Shown here: positions 8,171 to 27,435 of the stretch, piece after piece | How positions within the stretch are numbered: the first letter of the stretch is position 1 | Layout of the letters: each line of letters starts with the position of its first letter | Source: Sphingomonadaceae bacterium | GTDB taxonomy: Bacteria; Pseudomonadota; Alphaproteobacteria; Sphingomonadales; Sphingomonadaceae | Length of the DNA: 64,000 nucleotides | Direction of reading: 5' to 3' | Assembly (NCBI GenBank): GCA_947453945.1 | Contig: CANGJB010000011.1 | Location: 1-64,000 of the forward strand | Translations under genes and position numbers: made by a program | Notes under the pieces: generated by a model | Told to the model about the DNA's origin: nothing | Database searches by the model: none | What the model saw: the letters and a program-made list of their open reading frames with translations, nothing else

Positions 8171-9970
8171 TCAGCTTGCCAGCGCGAGCGGCAGCGGTGG
8201 GGGCGAAGGTTCCACCGCAGACTTGCGCCGCATGTTTTCGGGCGCGACGACCGCGGCAGGCCGGTGCGCGACATTGCGGGTGCGGAAGGTCGCGACCAGT
8301 TCTTTGAGCCGGACCGCCTCGGAAGCCAGACTGCGTGTGGCGGCCGAGGATTGCTCGACCATGGCTGCGTTCTGCTGGGTCATGCGGTCCATCTCACCCA
8401 TCGCGGCATTGATCTGGGTGAGGTTCGCAGCCTGACGTGTCGCCGATCCGGCAATGCTGCCGGTGAGCGCACTGATCTCGCCGATCCGCCGTAAGATTGC
8501 CTCAAGCCGGGTCCCGCTTTCGCGCACCAGATTGACACCGGTGCCAACCTGCTCACCGCTGGTGGTGATCAGCGCCTTTATGCTTTGCGCTGCATCGGCA
8601 CTGCGCTGTGCGAGCGCACGCACTTCAGTGGCGACAACGGCAAAACCCTTGCCCGCCTCCCCGGCACGCGCGGCCTCGACCCCGGCGTTGAGCGCGAGCA
8701 GATTGGTCTGGAACGCGATCCCGTCGATAACCGTGATGATCTGACCGATCTCCTGCGCGGAATTCTCGATGGCGGCCATGGCCTCGATGGCGCGGCGCAC
8801 GACCTCGCCGCCCTCGCCCGCTTCCCGGTCGGCCAGCGTGATGGTCTGGCTGACCGCCTGCGCACCCGTGGCCGTTTCCTGGACGATGCCGGTCACCGCA
8901 TCCATCGCGCGGGCCGTTTCGGCAATGCGGGCGGCCTGCGCTTCGTTGCGCAGGGCAAGATCATGCGATGCCGCGCCGATCTCCGAAATGCTGCCCTGCA
9001 CGCTGGCGGTGCCAATGCGCACAATGCGCAAGGCCTCGGCCAGTGAAAGGACAGCCGCGTTGTAGTTCTCCCGCAGCGTCTCGTAAGCGGGCGGAAACGG
9101 TTCCTCGAGCCGGTGCTCGAGATCCTTGGCCGCAAGCCGGGACAGGCCGGCTGACAGCGCCTGAACCACTGCCTCCTGCTCGGCCGAAGCCGTGCGGCGC
9201 GCTTCTTCCGCCTTACCGAAGACCTGCATCGCGCGGGCGACTTGGCCGATTTCGTCGGGCCGGTCAGTGCCTTCGATGGCCAGCCCGATATCGCCATCGG
9301 CCATGCGCTGCATCGTCGATGCGGTTTCGATCAGCGGCTTGACCACCAGTCGCTGCGCGACACGGGCGCTCCACAAGATCAGGCCCAGCATGGCAAAAGC
9401 GAGCGTCGCGAGCGCGGCAAGGGCGAGACCCGTCAGGTTCGCGTTATGCGCCGCAGTCGCTGCGCTGTAGGTACGGCTAAGCGCGACAATGCTGCGCACC
9501 TGCTCGCGCTGCACGCGGTAGATCGGCGCGATCTGCATGGTGAAGGCCTCTTCCAGAGCCTCCTGATTGCCGCTCGCGATGGCAGGAAGGAATGCCTTGT
9601 CCATGACCTGCCAGAACTTGTCCGCCGCCGCGATCGTATCGTTCAGCGGCTGCCGCAGCTGCTCGGGCACCGGCGCGGTTTTCCAGTAGGCCTTGCGGGC
9701 CTCGAACTCTGCGCGCTCATCCTTGAGTTCGCTGAGATAAGGGCCCGCGCGCGCCGGATCATGCACGATCAGCGAAGCATTGAGATAAGGCTCGACAACA
9801 AAAGCCGGCGGCGGCAGCACGTCTGCCAAGATTTCGGCCTGCAGCGCGCTATCCTGCGTCATCGGACCATCGGCCCGAATGGCATAGACCACGGCCGAGG
9901 CTAGGGCGATGATCGCCAGCACAAGGCCGGTCAGAAGCCGCGCGCCGCTGCGCGCCTTGTCGCTGAGCAT
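8171..9970 (-). CDS. Methyl-accepting chemotaxis protein
   Basis: Membrane receptor that passes a ligand signal to CheW/CheA. The 599-residue product has a first membrane helix at about residues 9-32, a periplasmic sensor of roughly 150 residues, a second helix at about 183-208, a HAMP segment starting near [20 protein letters not shown], and a long coiled signalling domain. The signalling tip contains the very conserved sequence [20 protein letters not shown] and the following [20 protein letters not shown] chose the ATG at 9970, with GGAG 8 bases upstream, over an in-frame ATG 32 codons further up. No che or flagellar gene is near, so its ligand and pathway cannot be inferred. Confidence 0.94.
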   Translation of the reverse strand: MLSDKARSGARLLTGLVLAIIALASAVVYAIRADGPMTQDSALQAEILADVLPPPAFVVEPYLNASLIVHDPARAGPYLSELKDERAEFEARKAYWKTAPVPEQLRQPLNDTIAAADKFWQVMDKAFLPAIASGNQEALEEAFTMQIAPIYRVQREQVRSIVALSRTYSAATAAHNANLTGLALAALATLAFAMLGLILWSARVAQRLVVKPLIETASTMQRMADGDIGLAIEGTDRPDEIGQVARAMQVFGKAEEARRTASAEQEAVVQALSAGLSRLAAKDLEHRLEEPFPPAYETLRENYNAAVLSLAEALRIVRIGTASVQGSISEIGAASHDLALRNEAQAARIAETARAMDAVTGIVQETATGAQAVSQTITLADREAGEGGEVVRRAIEAMAAIENSAQEIGQIITVIDGIAFQTNLLALNAGVEAARAGEAGKGFAVVATEVRALAQRSADAAQSIKALITTSGEQVGTGVNLVRESGTRLEAILRRIGEISALTGSIAGSATRQAANLTQINAAMGEMDRMTQQNAAMVEQSSAATRSLASEAVRLKELVATFRTRNVAHRPAAVVAPENMRRKSAVEPSPPPLPLALAS

Positions 9971-10092
9971 GCTAGAGACTCCGGTTGCGGACCGCCGGGA
10001 CTGCGTGTCCGTAACTTCGTCTTTACCATGCGGAGCCTTACCGCGGCCCCGCTTGGATCCCTGCAAGGACTACGTAGGGCCTTGGCGCCATC

Positions 10093-10125
10093 AAAAAACC
10101 CCGCCGGCCTGCGCCGACGGGGTTT
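10093..10125 (-). terminator. Intrinsic terminator after rpoC
   Basis: Read on the minus strand, AAACCCC (pairing with GGGGTTT) frames a GC-rich hairpin at 10096-10125 and is followed directly by a run of six T (10098-10093). It lies about 30 bases after the rpoC stop and should end the rpoBC transcript before the chemotaxis gene. Confidence 0.85.
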
Positions 10126-10156
10126 CCTGGTTCTTCAGTTCGGTTTGATCAGGCGA

Positions 10157-14437
<4,281 letters not shown>

Positions 14438-14518
14438 TCTTCATTCCTCACTTGGAGGGAAACTCTAAGCGCGATCAGTCAGTTGGCCGGCGGGCATGAG
14501 CCCCACCGGCCGTGACTG

Positions 14519-18691
<4,173 letters not shown>

Positions 18692-19331
18692 GAAAGGGTC
18701 AGCCTCTTTCTTGTTACTCGTGCCTGCCCCCGACATTGCGTCAGGAAACCCGGCGAAAACCACACGCGGCGTGTGGTACCTGAAGGCGAAACGCGAAACG
18801 CCACCCATGGATTCCAGCTGGATTCCCGGTGGTATCTGGCATCATCGCGTCAGGTAAAACCCTGCATGCTTCCTTCCTGGGCCTTCCCCCGCGTATGGGA
18901 GGGCCTTGCTCGAAGCATCGGGCAAGAACCGCGAAGTAGGCGGGCAGGGCCGGTTTGTCAACCGAAGCGCCCTGCACATGGCCGGAGGCTGAGCCGCTCC
19001 CGAGCCGCCATTATCCCGCGATTGCTTGACTCTTCCTCCGCCTTGGGCCAATGGGCCCGCCTGATCGCAGCGCTTCGGCACCGCGTTCATCCGTCCGAGA
19101 CAGCTGGTGCAGGTTCCCTGCTTAATCTCCAGCCTAGACGGGGAAAAGAGATCCGGGTGGTTCGCCGCCCTCGCCTGATGCTCCGCTTATTGCGCAGCGC
19201 CATGCCGAACGCGCCTTCTGGCGCGCTCCTTCCCCCTTCAACGGACTCGCCCATGGTGCACCTCGCGCCGTGGACATTGTAGCCGGCCGTTTGGGGCATG
19301 CCCTGTTCGGTCATATGTGAAGGAGTATGGC
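18692..19331. other. 640-bp divergent control region between rpoB and rplJ
   Basis: This gap holds the promoters of both the rpoBC and the rplJL operons. Short frames exist on both strands but none has a signal, a domain or a ribosome site that I can support. A candidate rpoB promoter is at 18933-18961 (listed separately). On the plus strand a weaker TTGACT at 19026-19031 could be a -35 for rplJ, leaving a leader of about 270 bases. Such a leader would suit the known autocontrol of rplJL by the L10-L12 complex, which is inference. Confidence 0.5.
18933..18961 (-). promoter_or_regulatory. Candidate rpoBC promoter
   Basis: On the minus strand a perfect -35 box TTGACA (18961-18956) is followed after 17 bases by TACTTC (18938-18933) as a loose -10. 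The start would be near 18926, giving an rpoB leader of about 235 bases. The spacing is ideal but the -10 is weak, as is common in alphaproteobacteria. Not tested. Confidence 0.5.
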
Positions 19332-19847
19332 ATGGATCGTTCGCAGAAAGCCGAAGCGGTCGCATTCCTCGCCGACGTGTTCAGCGAAGCCGGGACGGTG
19401 GTCATCACCCGCAACCTCGGCATGACGGTGGCCCAGTCCACCGCGCTGCGCAACAAGGTTCGGGAAGCAGGCGCTTCGTACAAGGTTGCGAAGAATAGTC
19501 TGGCCAAGATTGCCGTCGCGGGCACCGATTACGCTGGCGTTGGTGACTTGTTCACCGGCCCCACCGGGATCGCGTCCTCTACCGATCCGATCGCAGCCGC
19601 CAAGGCCGTGGTCGAGTTCGCCAAGACCAATGACAAGATCGAAATTGTCGGCGGTGCGATGGGCACGATGATCCTCAATGCAGACGGTATCAAGGCGCTC
19701 GCCACGATGCCTTCGCTTGATGAGCTTCGCGCCAAGGTCATCGGCCTCATTCAGGCACCGGCGACCAAGCTCGCCCAGCTCACGACCGCTCCGGCGGCCA
19801 AGCTGGCGCGCGTGTTCTCCGCCTACGCCGAAAAAGAAGCCGCTTAA
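19332..19847 (+). CDS. rplJ: 50S ribosomal protein L10
   Basis: Forms the base of the ribosomal stalk and carries the L7/L12 dimers that recruit translation factors. The 171-residue product begins [20 protein letters not shown] and has the family pattern [10 protein letters not shown] at about residues 51-60, with an Ala-rich C-terminal helix for L12 binding. The ATG at 19332 is preceded by AAGGAG (19320-19325); a GTG 15 bases upstream in the same frame overlaps that site and is less likely. It is followed by rplL after 58 bases. Confidence 0.98.
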   Translation: MDRSQKAEAVAFLADVFSEAGTVVITRNLGMTVAQSTALRNKVREAGASYKVAKNSLAKIAVAGTDYAGVGDLFTGPTGIASSTDPIAAAKAVVEFAKTNDKIEIVGGAMGTMILNADGIKALATMPSLDELRAKVIGLIQAPATKLAQLTTAPAAKLARVFSAYAEKEAA

Positions 19848-19905
19848 AACCAGACCGTTTTTCAATTCCGCCCGTTTGGGCAAACCACTTTGAGGAGTTA
19901 CCATC

Positions 19906-20283
19906 ATGGCTGATATCGCCAATCTCGTTGCAGAACTTTCGAAGCTCACCGTTCTCGAAGCCGCTGACCTTGCCAAGGCTCTCGAAGAAGCATGGGGCGT
20001 TTCCGCTGCTGCTGCTGTTGCCGTGGCTGCCCCTGCTGGCGGCGGTGAAGCCGCTGCTGCGGTTGAAGAGCAGACCGAATTCGACGTGATCCTGACCGGC
20101 GACGGCGGCAAGAAGATCCAGGTCATCAAGGAAGTCCGCGCGATCACCAACCTTGGCCTGACCGAAGCCAAGTCGCTCGTCGAAGCCGCCCCGAAGGCGA
20201 TCAAGGAAGGTGTCAACAAGGCCGAAGCCGAAGACATCAAGGCCAAGATCGAAGCTGCCGGCGGTACCGTCGAGATCAAGTAA
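19906..20283 (+). CDS. rplL: 50S ribosomal protein L7/L12
   Basis: Stalk protein that recruits and stimulates GTPase translation factors. The 125-residue product has the N-terminal dimerisation part ([20 protein letters not shown]), an Ala/Gly-rich hinge at about residues 37-52, and the C-terminal factor-binding domain with [26 protein letters not shown] lies ahead of the ATG. A strong terminator follows the stop. Confidence 0.98.
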   Translation: MADIANLVAELSKLTVLEAADLAKALEEAWGVSAAAAVAVAAPAGGGEAAAAVEEQTEFDVILTGDGGKKIQVIKEVRAITNLGLTEAKSLVEAAPKAIKEGVNKAEAEDIKAKIEAAGGTVEIK

Positions 20284-20326
20284 GATCTTTCAGTTTCGCG
20301 GGTGTCTTGAAGCGCCCGTGTTACGG

Positions 20327-20360
20327 AAAGGGCGGGCCGCAAGGTCCGCCCTTTTTGTTT
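20327..20360 (+). terminator. Intrinsic terminator after rplL
   Basis: AAAGGGCGG (20327-20335) pairs with CCGCCCTTT (20346-20354) around a 10-base loop and is followed by TTG and TTT. It ends rplJL before the convergent MFS gene. Confidence 0.88.
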
Positions 20361-20383
20361 GGTGCCGCAATCGGGTGGCCGGT

Positions 20384-21622
20384 TCAGGCCCCTTCGATCT
20401 GCCGCACCGGGGGCAGCGCGAACTGGAACAGCAGCGCGCCCACTGCGCTCATCCCTGCCGCGAACACGAACGCGCCCACATAAGAGCCGGTCGCGTCGAC
20501 GATCATGCCGGTCACAATCGGTCCAACCATGCCGGATATGCTGGCGATGCCGGTCTGCCAGCCGATCCAGCTCCCGGCCAGCCGCGGCCCGGCAAAGACC
20601 TGACCGAGCGCCAGGACCATCGTGGGGCCGATGCCCATCGCCGCGCCTGTCACCAAAAGCCAGCCCAGCACCGCTGCGGGTGAAGCGGCATAGGCCACGC
20701 CCAGCACACCAATGGTCATGCCGATCTGCCCGCCCACCGCAAACCGGCGCAGCACAGTGCCCTGATCGTGCCCGCGCCGGATGAGATGATCCGAAACCTG
20801 CCCGGCGCACAATGACGACAAGGCCTGCATGGCGAACGTCGCGGTCGCAAACACGGACATGGTGGGAATGGAGAAGCCCCGGCTGGCCGTGAGATAGAGG
20901 GGTAGCCACACCACGACAAAGAACATGCAGTAGTTGGCCGCTGCGTTGCACAGCCCCAGCAGCCACAGCGCCTGCTGCGAAAGCAGCTGGCGATAGGGCA
21001 TCGGCGGGCTGACGGCCTCGGCATCGCGGGGCTGCGGCAAGGCGCGCACGGCCCAGAACCAAGGCCCGAGCCACAGCAGCGTGCATGCGCCGAACACGAT
21101 GAAGATCGCGCGCCAGCCCCAGCCGCTCAGGATCGCACTCCCTGCGAGTGTGCCAACCGCCGGGCCCAGTGCAAGGCCGGTCGCCAGGACCGCATTGGCA
21201 AGGCCCCGCCGCCCTGCCGGAACGTGGCGGGCGATCATCTTGGAGCTGCCGGAAAATGCGCAACTTTCGCCCAGCCCCAGCAGCATGCGCAGCACCACAA
21301 GGCCGAAAAGGTTCCCGACGAACCCGGTCAGCAAGGTGCTGGCCGCCCACACCGCCACGCCCAGCGCATAAAGGTGGTAGACCGATACCCGGTCCGCCAA
21401 CCACCCGACCAGCGGCTGCGCAGGACCATAGATCAGGAAGAAGGCCGAAACCGCGATGCCGAACTGCGTGGCGGTAAGGTGCAGATCGGCCTTCATCAGC
21501 GGCGCGGCAACGCCGATTGCGCCGCGATCGATGTAGTTCAGCAGAACGGCAAGGCCCAGCAGAGCGACCAGCACGGTGACAGCCCGATTGTCTGCGCGTT
21601 CGCGCATTTCTGATGCCGTCAT
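20384..21622 (-). CDS. MFS transporter, probable anion:cation symporter type
   Basis: A 412-residue protein with about twelve hydrophobic segments. The first helix ends in NYIDRGAIGVAAP, the form seen in the anion:cation symporter branch of the major facilitator family (organic acid, sugar acid or phthalate uptake). The loop between helices 2 and 3 reads GWLADRVSVYH, the usual MFS motif with Asp and Arg. A second such loop is AGQVSDHLIRRG. The substrate cannot be read from the sequence. I prefer the ATG at 21622; one two codons upstream is also possible. It is convergent with rplL and divergent from the MATE gene, with about 96 bases between the starts. Confidence 0.85.
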   Translation of the reverse strand: MTASEMRERADNRAVTVLVALLGLAVLLNYIDRGAIGVAAPLMKADLHLTATQFGIAVSAFFLIYGPAQPLVGWLADRVSVYHLYALGVAVWAASTLLTGFVGNLFGLVVLRMLLGLGESCAFSGSSKMIARHVPAGRRGLANAVLATGLALGPAVGTLAGSAILSGWGWRAIFIVFGACTLLWLGPWFWAVRALPQPRDAEAVSPPMPYRQLLSQQALWLLGLCNAAANYCMFFVVVWLPLYLTASRGFSIPTMSVFATATFAMQALSSLCAGQVSDHLIRRGHDQGTVLRRFAVGGQIGMTIGVLGVAYAASPAAVLGWLLVTGAAMGIGPTMVLALGQVFAGPRLAGSWIGWQTGIASISGMVGPIVTGMIVDATGSYVGAFVFAAGMSAVGALLFQFALPPVRQIEGA

Positions 21623-21718
21623 TCCCACCCTACTCCCCCGTCAGGCCGCCAGCCTAGGGGTGCACCCGCAAACCGACAACACTTGTTCTTTTGGCTGCAC
21701 CCAGCCTATTGCCCCGCC

Positions 21719-23095
21719 ATGTTCGAAGCCCCCCCGACCCGCTGGAGCGAAGAATGGCGTGCGACGCTGCGCCTCGCCGCGCCGCTCGTGGGGGCAAACC
21801 TCCTGCAGATGGCGGTGTTCGCGGTCGATGTGATCTTCATTGCGCGACTGGGGCCCGTCGCACTGGCCGCCTCCTCGCTTTCGGTTTCGCTGTTCGGCCT
21901 GCTGATATGGAGCCTGACCGGCCTGGTTGGTGCCGCTTCCCCGCTCATCGCGGCCGAGATCGGCGCGCGCCGCCATGCCGTGCGCGAAGTGCGCCGCACC
22001 GTGCGCATGGCCGGCTGGGCCGGGGTGATGGCAGGGTTCGGCGCCATGGGCGTCTGCCTGCTCGGTGGCCCCTTGATGCGCGCCACCGGCCAGAGCGAAG
22101 ACGTGATCGCGCTCGCGGTCCCGTTCCTCAATGTCCTGATGTGGGCCTCGGTCCCCGCTGTGCTCTCGGCGCTGCTGCGCACCGTCGTCTCCACGCTGGG
22201 CCGCCCAATGATCGGCACGGTGATCAATGGACTTGCCGTCGCGGTCAACGCGCTGGGCAACTACACTTTCGTCTATGGCCACTTCGGCGCACCCGAACTG
22301 GGCCTCACCGGTTCGGCACTATCCTCCATCGTCACCGGCCTCGTCATGCTCGGTGCCTATGTCCTCGTCATCCGCACCGACCGCCGCCTCAGGCGCTACC
22401 GATTCGGTGGTCGCTGGTGGCGGTCGGACTGGGTGCGCTTCTTCGATGTGCTGCGGATCGGCCTGCCCATCACCGCCACGATCATCGCCGAAGCCGGCAT
22501 GTTCAACGGCGCCGCCTTCCTGATGGGCCGCATCGGTGAAGTCGAACTGGCTGCGCATACCGTCGCGCTGCAATTCGCCGCGTTCACCTTCCAGGTGCCC
22601 TTCGGCATTGCCCAGGCCGCCACGATCCGCGTGGGGCTAGCCTATGGCGCGCGCGACAACGCGGCGATCACCCGCTCTGGCCAGGTCGCGATTGTCCTCG
22701 GCGTCGGCTTCATGGCGGCAATGGCCACGCTGATGCTGTTCTTCCCGAACCTCATCCTCGCCGCCTATATCGACCCGGCAGACCCGGCAAACGCGCGGCT
22801 GGTCCAGCTGGCCACGCAGTACATGGTCGTCGCTGCTGCCTTCCAGATTTTCGATGGGGCACAGGCTGTCGGCGCGGCGCTGCTGCGCGGGCTGCAGGAT
22901 ACGCGCGTGCCGATGGGTATCGCGCTGTTCGGCTATTGGATTCCCGGCATCGGCACCGCGCTGTGGCTGGGGCTGATGACCCCGCTCCAGGGCCTCGGCG
23001 TGTGGATCGGCCTTGCCGTCGGCCTCATTCTGGTCGCCGCGCTGTTGCTCTGGCGCTGGCACCGCCGCGCCCGGCTCGGGCTGCTCCCGGCCTGA
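21719..23095 (+). CDS. MATE family efflux transporter
   Basis: A 458-residue membrane protein with about twelve helices in two similar halves. The opening [20 protein letters not shown] and the later [20 protein letters not shown] are the paired first-helix segments typical of NorM/DinF-like MATE exporters, which expel drugs or metabolites in exchange for sodium ions or protons. The ATG at 21719 begins [17 protein letters not shown]; the open frame extends 12 codons more without support. The coupling ion and substrates are unknown. The groESL operon follows. Confidence 0.9.
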   Translation: MFEAPPTRWSEEWRATLRLAAPLVGANLLQMAVFAVDVIFIARLGPVALAASSLSVSLFGLLIWSLTGLVGAASPLIAAEIGARRHAVREVRRTVRMAGWAGVMAGFGAMGVCLLGGPLMRATGQSEDVIALAVPFLNVLMWASVPAVLSALLRTVVSTLGRPMIGTVINGLAVAVNALGNYTFVYGHFGAPELGLTGSALSSIVTGLVMLGAYVLVIRTDRRLRRYRFGGRWWRSDWVRFFDVLRIGLPITATIIAEAGMFNGAAFLMGRIGEVELAAHTVALQFAAFTFQVPFGIAQAATIRVGLAYGARDNAAITRSGQVAIVLGVGFMAAMATLMLFFPNLILAAYIDPADPANARLVQLATQYMVVAAAFQIFDGAQAVGAALLRGLQDTRVPMGIALFGYWIPGIGTALWLGLMTPLQGLGVWIGLAVGLILVAALLLWRWHRRARLGLLPA

Positions 23096-23113
23096 AAAAA
23101 CTCCCCGGGGTGG

Positions 23114-23142
23114 TTGACGCCCCCCGACTCCCCACCCATATG
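23114..23142 (+). promoter_or_regulatory. Candidate groESL promoter
   Basis: TTGACG (23114-23119) and CATATG (23137-23142) are spaced by 17 bases and end just before the CIRCE repeat, as expected for a vegetative promoter whose start site is covered by the repressor. The -10 is not a close match, and a heat-shock sigma factor promoter at the same place cannot be excluded. Confidence 0.45.
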
Positions 23143-23149
23143 CGCGGTG

Positions 23150-23176
23150 CTGGCACTCTCCGTGTGAGAGTGCCAA
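23150..23176 (+). promoter_or_regulatory. CIRCE element (HrcA operator)
   Basis: An inverted repeat CTGGCACTC-N9-GAGTGCCAA matches the CIRCE consensus of 9-base arms with a 9-base spacer. The innermost eight bases of each arm (TGGCACTC and GAGTGCCA) pair perfectly. It lies 36 bases ahead of groES and should bind the heat-inactivated repressor HrcA, whose gene is not in this window. Confidence 0.93.
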
Positions 23177-23211
23177 GCGAGATTCTGTCATTATCGATTA
23201 GGGAGAAACCC

Positions 23212-23499
23212 ATGACTTTCCGTCCGCTGCACGACCGTGTGCTCGTGCGCCGCGTCGAAGCCGAGGAAAAGACCGCCGGCGGCATCATCATCCCCGACAG
23301 CGCCAAGGAAAAGCCGGCTGAAGGCGAAATCGTCGCCGTCGGTTCGGGCGCCCGCGCCGAGAACGGCACGATCACCCCGATGGACGTCAAGGTCGGTGAC
23401 CGCGTGCTGTTCGGCAAATGGTCGGGCACCGAAGTCAAGGTCGGCGGTGAAGACCTGCTGATCATGAAGGAATCGGACGTCCTCGGCGTGATCGGCTGA
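23212..23499 (+). CDS. groES: Co-chaperonin GroES
   Basis: Heptameric lid of the GroEL chamber. The 95-residue product begins [20 protein letters not shown], has the mobile-loop segment [15 protein letters not shown] and ends [15 protein letters not shown], all standard. GGGAGA lies shortly before the ATG. It is preceded by a CIRCE element and followed after 48 bases by groEL. Confidence 0.98.
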   Translation: MTFRPLHDRVLVRRVEAEEKTAGGIIIPDSAKEKPAEGEIVAVGSGARAENGTITPMDVKVGDRVLFGKWSGTEVKVGGEDLLIMKESDVLGVIG

Positions 23500-23517
23500 T
23501 CCACCCGGATTTCCTGA

Positions 23518-25194
<1,677 letters not shown>

Positions 25195-25226
25195 GTTCGG
25201 GCGCTCAATGCATACCTGATGAAACG

Positions 25227-25257
25227 GGGCCGGAGGGGAAACCTTCCGGCCCTTTTT
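25227..25257 (+). terminator. Intrinsic terminator after groEL
   Basis: GGGCCGGA (25227-25234) pairs with TCCGGCCC (25245-25252), followed by five T. It separates groEL from the convergent tetR-like gene. Confidence 0.88.
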
Positions 25258-25280
25258 CATTCAGTCAGGACAAGTCCCGG

Positions 25281-25865
25281 TCAGGAACGGGCCTGCCACA
25301 TCGAACGCCCGTCGATCACCTGATCGATCAGCGCTTCGTCGGCAGGCAGCTGGCCATCAAGCATCAGCATGGCGAGGCCGTGCACCAGCGCCCAGGCCTG
25401 CACCGCAAAGCGGCGGGCCGCAGCCGGATCACCCCCGGTGAACTTCGCCGCGTTTCCCAGCAGCATGTCCGCCGCAAGATTGCCTTCCGGCAAGCCATCG
25501 CCGCGCATCTGGCAATGTGTGAAGACGAGGCGAAACAGCCCCGGATTGGCAAGCGCGAATCGCACATAGGCACGGCCCGTCGCCGAAAACGCCTGGTCTC
25601 CTGCATCCATCGCGGCGCGCTGCTGCAATTGCCCAAGCTGCGCGAGACCGTCCTGCGCCATGGCCTCCAGCAAAGCCCGCTTGTCGGGGAAATGGCGGTA
25701 CACGGCAGTGGCGGAAACGCCCACCTCGCGCGCCAGTCCGCGCAACGAAATATCTGCAATATCAGTATTTTCCAAAGCGCGGAGCCCGGCCGCCACCAGC
25801 GCAGCCCGCAAATCGCCATGGTGATAGGCGCGTTGCTCCACATTTGATGTTGACACTGTTACCAT
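25281..25865 (-). CDS. TetR/AcrR-family transcriptional regulator
   Basis: A 194-residue repressor-type protein. The N-terminal helix-turn-helix covers about residues 17-62, with the recognition part [20 protein letters not shown], typical of TetR proteins. The C-terminal two thirds form the ligand-binding and dimer domain. It is divergent from the carotenoid-oxygenase-family gene, and an inverted repeat lies between them, so it probably controls that gene and itself. The ATG at 25865 lies inside the promoter spacing proposed for the divergent gene; a GTG at 25841 would give a start eight codons shorter that still keeps the whole DNA-binding domain. The ligand is unknown. Confidence 0.9.
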   Translation of the reverse strand: MVTVSTSNVEQRAYHHGDLRAALVAAGLRALENTDIADISLRGLAREVGVSATAVYRHFPDKRALLEAMAQDGLAQLGQLQQRAAMDAGDQAFSATGRAYVRFALANPGLFRLVFTHCQMRGDGLPEGNLAADMLLGNAAKFTGGDPAAARRFAVQAWALVHGLAMLMLDGQLPADEALIDQVIDGRSMWQARS

Positions 25866-25877
25866 CGCCTATATGTT
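25850..25877 (+). promoter_or_regulatory. Candidate promoter of the carotenoid oxygenase gene
   Basis: TTGACA (25850-25855), a perfect -35 box, and TATGTT (25872-25877) are spaced by 16 bases. The -10 overlaps the left arm of the inverted repeat at 25873-25891, a classic arrangement for repression. Confidence 0.55.
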
Positions 25878-25891
25878 TACATCATAAACAT
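25873..25891. promoter_or_regulatory. Inverted repeat, probable TetR-family operator
   Basis: ATGTTTA-CATCA-TAAACAT has two perfect 7-base arms around a 5-base centre. It sits between the divergent regulator and oxygenase genes and overlaps the proposed -10 box. TetR proteins usually bind such short palindromes beside their own gene. Binding is inferred. Confidence 0.65.
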
Positions 25892-25910
25892 CTACGGGGA
25901 GTTCCGTAAC

Positions 25911-27359
25911 GTGGCAAGTATGGTCGAAACCACTATCCGCAATGTCGTGACCAAGGGCGTCGAAACCGTCGCCGCCTTCAATCGCAAGCGCCAAAAGGCG
26001 GACCGGCCGCATGCTTTCCTTGGCGGCATCCACACGCCGGTGACCAAGGAACGGACCATCACCGATCTTGCCGTCACCGGCACGATCCCGCCCGAACTTT
26101 CGGGTCGCTACGTGCGCATCGGGCCCAATCCGTTCCGCCCCGATCCGCGCGGGCATCACTGGTTCGTGGGTGACGGCATGGTGCACGGCGTCTGCCTCAA
26201 AGAGGGCAAGGCGGAATGGTATCGCAATCGCTATGTCCGGTCCCGCGCGCTCGAAGCGGCAGGCGGCCCGGCGGCCGCGCTCGGCCCCCGGCTCTCTGCC
26301 GATTTCGATACGGTGAACACCAATATCATCAGCCATGGTGGCAAGACGTATGCGCTGGTCGAGGCGGGCAGCTTCCCGGTCGAGCTTTCGCATGACCTTG
26401 AAAGCCTCGCCTACACGAACCTTGATGGCACCTTGCGCGTGCCCTTCACTGCCCATCCGCACGAAGACCCGCTGACCGGCGAGCTTCACGCCATCACCTA
26501 CAACGGCACCACGCATGACACCGTGTGGTACGTGCGCGTCTCGCCCGAAGGCAAAGTCACCCGCGAAGTGGCAATCCCGGTGCAGCACGGCCCCTCGATC
26601 CACGAATGCAGCATCACGGCGAAATACGTGCTGGTGTTCGATCTGCCGGTGACCTTCTCGATGAGCGCGGTGATCGGCGGGGCGACATTCCCCTATCGCT
26701 GGAATCCCGATCACCAGGCCCGCATCGGCCTGCTGCCGCGCGATGGCGGCGCGGACGACATCATCTGGTGCGATGTCGATCCGGCTTACGTGTTCCACGT
26801 CGCCAACAGCTTCGATTCGGACGACGGCACTGTCGTGATCGACTTGTGCGCCTACGCCACGATGTTCGAGCCCGCGAAGGACGGCAGCGTTGACGGCCCT
26901 GCCGGCCAACCGCTCGGGCTGGAGCGCTGGACGATCGATCCGGTCGCCCGCAAGGTCATCCGCAAGACCATCGATGCCGCGCCGCAGGAGTTCCCCCGCC
27001 CGGATGAGCGCTTCTTCGGCCAGCCCTATCGCTATGCCTGGTCGATGGGCCTGGCCGGTGGCGACGCGGGCGAGTTCATCGGTCACGCCCCGATCATCGC
27101 CTTCGATCTGCAGACGGGCCAACGCACAGTGCGTGATTTCGGCCCCTCCAAGGTGCCGGGCGAATTCGTGTTCGTGCCCGCCAGCGCGCAGGCGCCCGAA
27201 GGCCACGGCTGGCTGATGGGCTATGTTATCGACACCGCTTCGGGCACAACGGATCTGGTCATCCTCGATGCACAGAACATCGCCGCCGAGCCAGTCGCCA
27301 CGGTCCATATCCCCTGCCGCATTCCGCCCGGTTTCCACGGCAACTGGCTGCCCGACTGA
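25911..27359 (+). CDS. Carotenoid oxygenase family protein (RPE65/CCD/lignostilbene dioxygenase type)
   Basis: A 482-residue non-haem iron enzyme of the family that cleaves a C=C bond in carotenoids, apocarotenoids or stilbenes with oxygen. Segments that carry iron-binding His residues in this family are visible in order: THPHED-like ([15 protein letters not shown], about residue 180), [20 protein letters not shown] (about 228), [13 protein letters not shown] (about 295) and PPGFHGNW at the very C-terminus. The second segment suggests the bacterial stilbene/apocarotenoid branch, but the substrate cannot be decided. The GTG at 25911 follows GGGGAG; an ATG three codons later is an alternative. 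It lies opposite a TetR regulator with an operator between them. Confidence 0.9.
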   Translation: MASMVETTIRNVVTKGVETVAAFNRKRQKADRPHAFLGGIHTPVTKERTITDLAVTGTIPPELSGRYVRIGPNPFRPDPRGHHWFVGDGMVHGVCLKEGKAEWYRNRYVRSRALEAAGGPAAALGPRLSADFDTVNTNIISHGGKTYALVEAGSFPVELSHDLESLAYTNLDGTLRVPFTAHPHEDPLTGELHAITYNGTTHDTVWYVRVSPEGKVTREVAIPVQHGPSIHECSITAKYVLVFDLPVTFSMSAVIGGATFPYRWNPDHQARIGLLPRDGGADDIIWCDVDPAYVFHVANSFDSDDGTVVIDLCAYATMFEPAKDGSVDGPAGQPLGLERWTIDPVARKVIRKTIDAAPQEFPRPDERFFGQPYRYAWSMGLAGGDAGEFIGHAPIIAFDLQTGQRTVRDFGPSKVPGEFVFVPASAQAPEGHGWLMGYVIDTASGTTDLVILDAQNIAAEPVATVHIPCRIPPGFHGNWLPD

Positions 27360-27435
27360 TCAAGCGCAGCCGCCCACTGGACAGGTGCCGCCGCAGCGCT
27401 ACCCTCGTGCTTCAAAACACAAAGGGGTGGGCGGG

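Noticed and set aside
18842..19090. Possible 82-residue protein upstream of rpoB on the minus strand
   Set aside because: It spans the proposed rpoB promoter, has no ribosome site and no recognisable feature.
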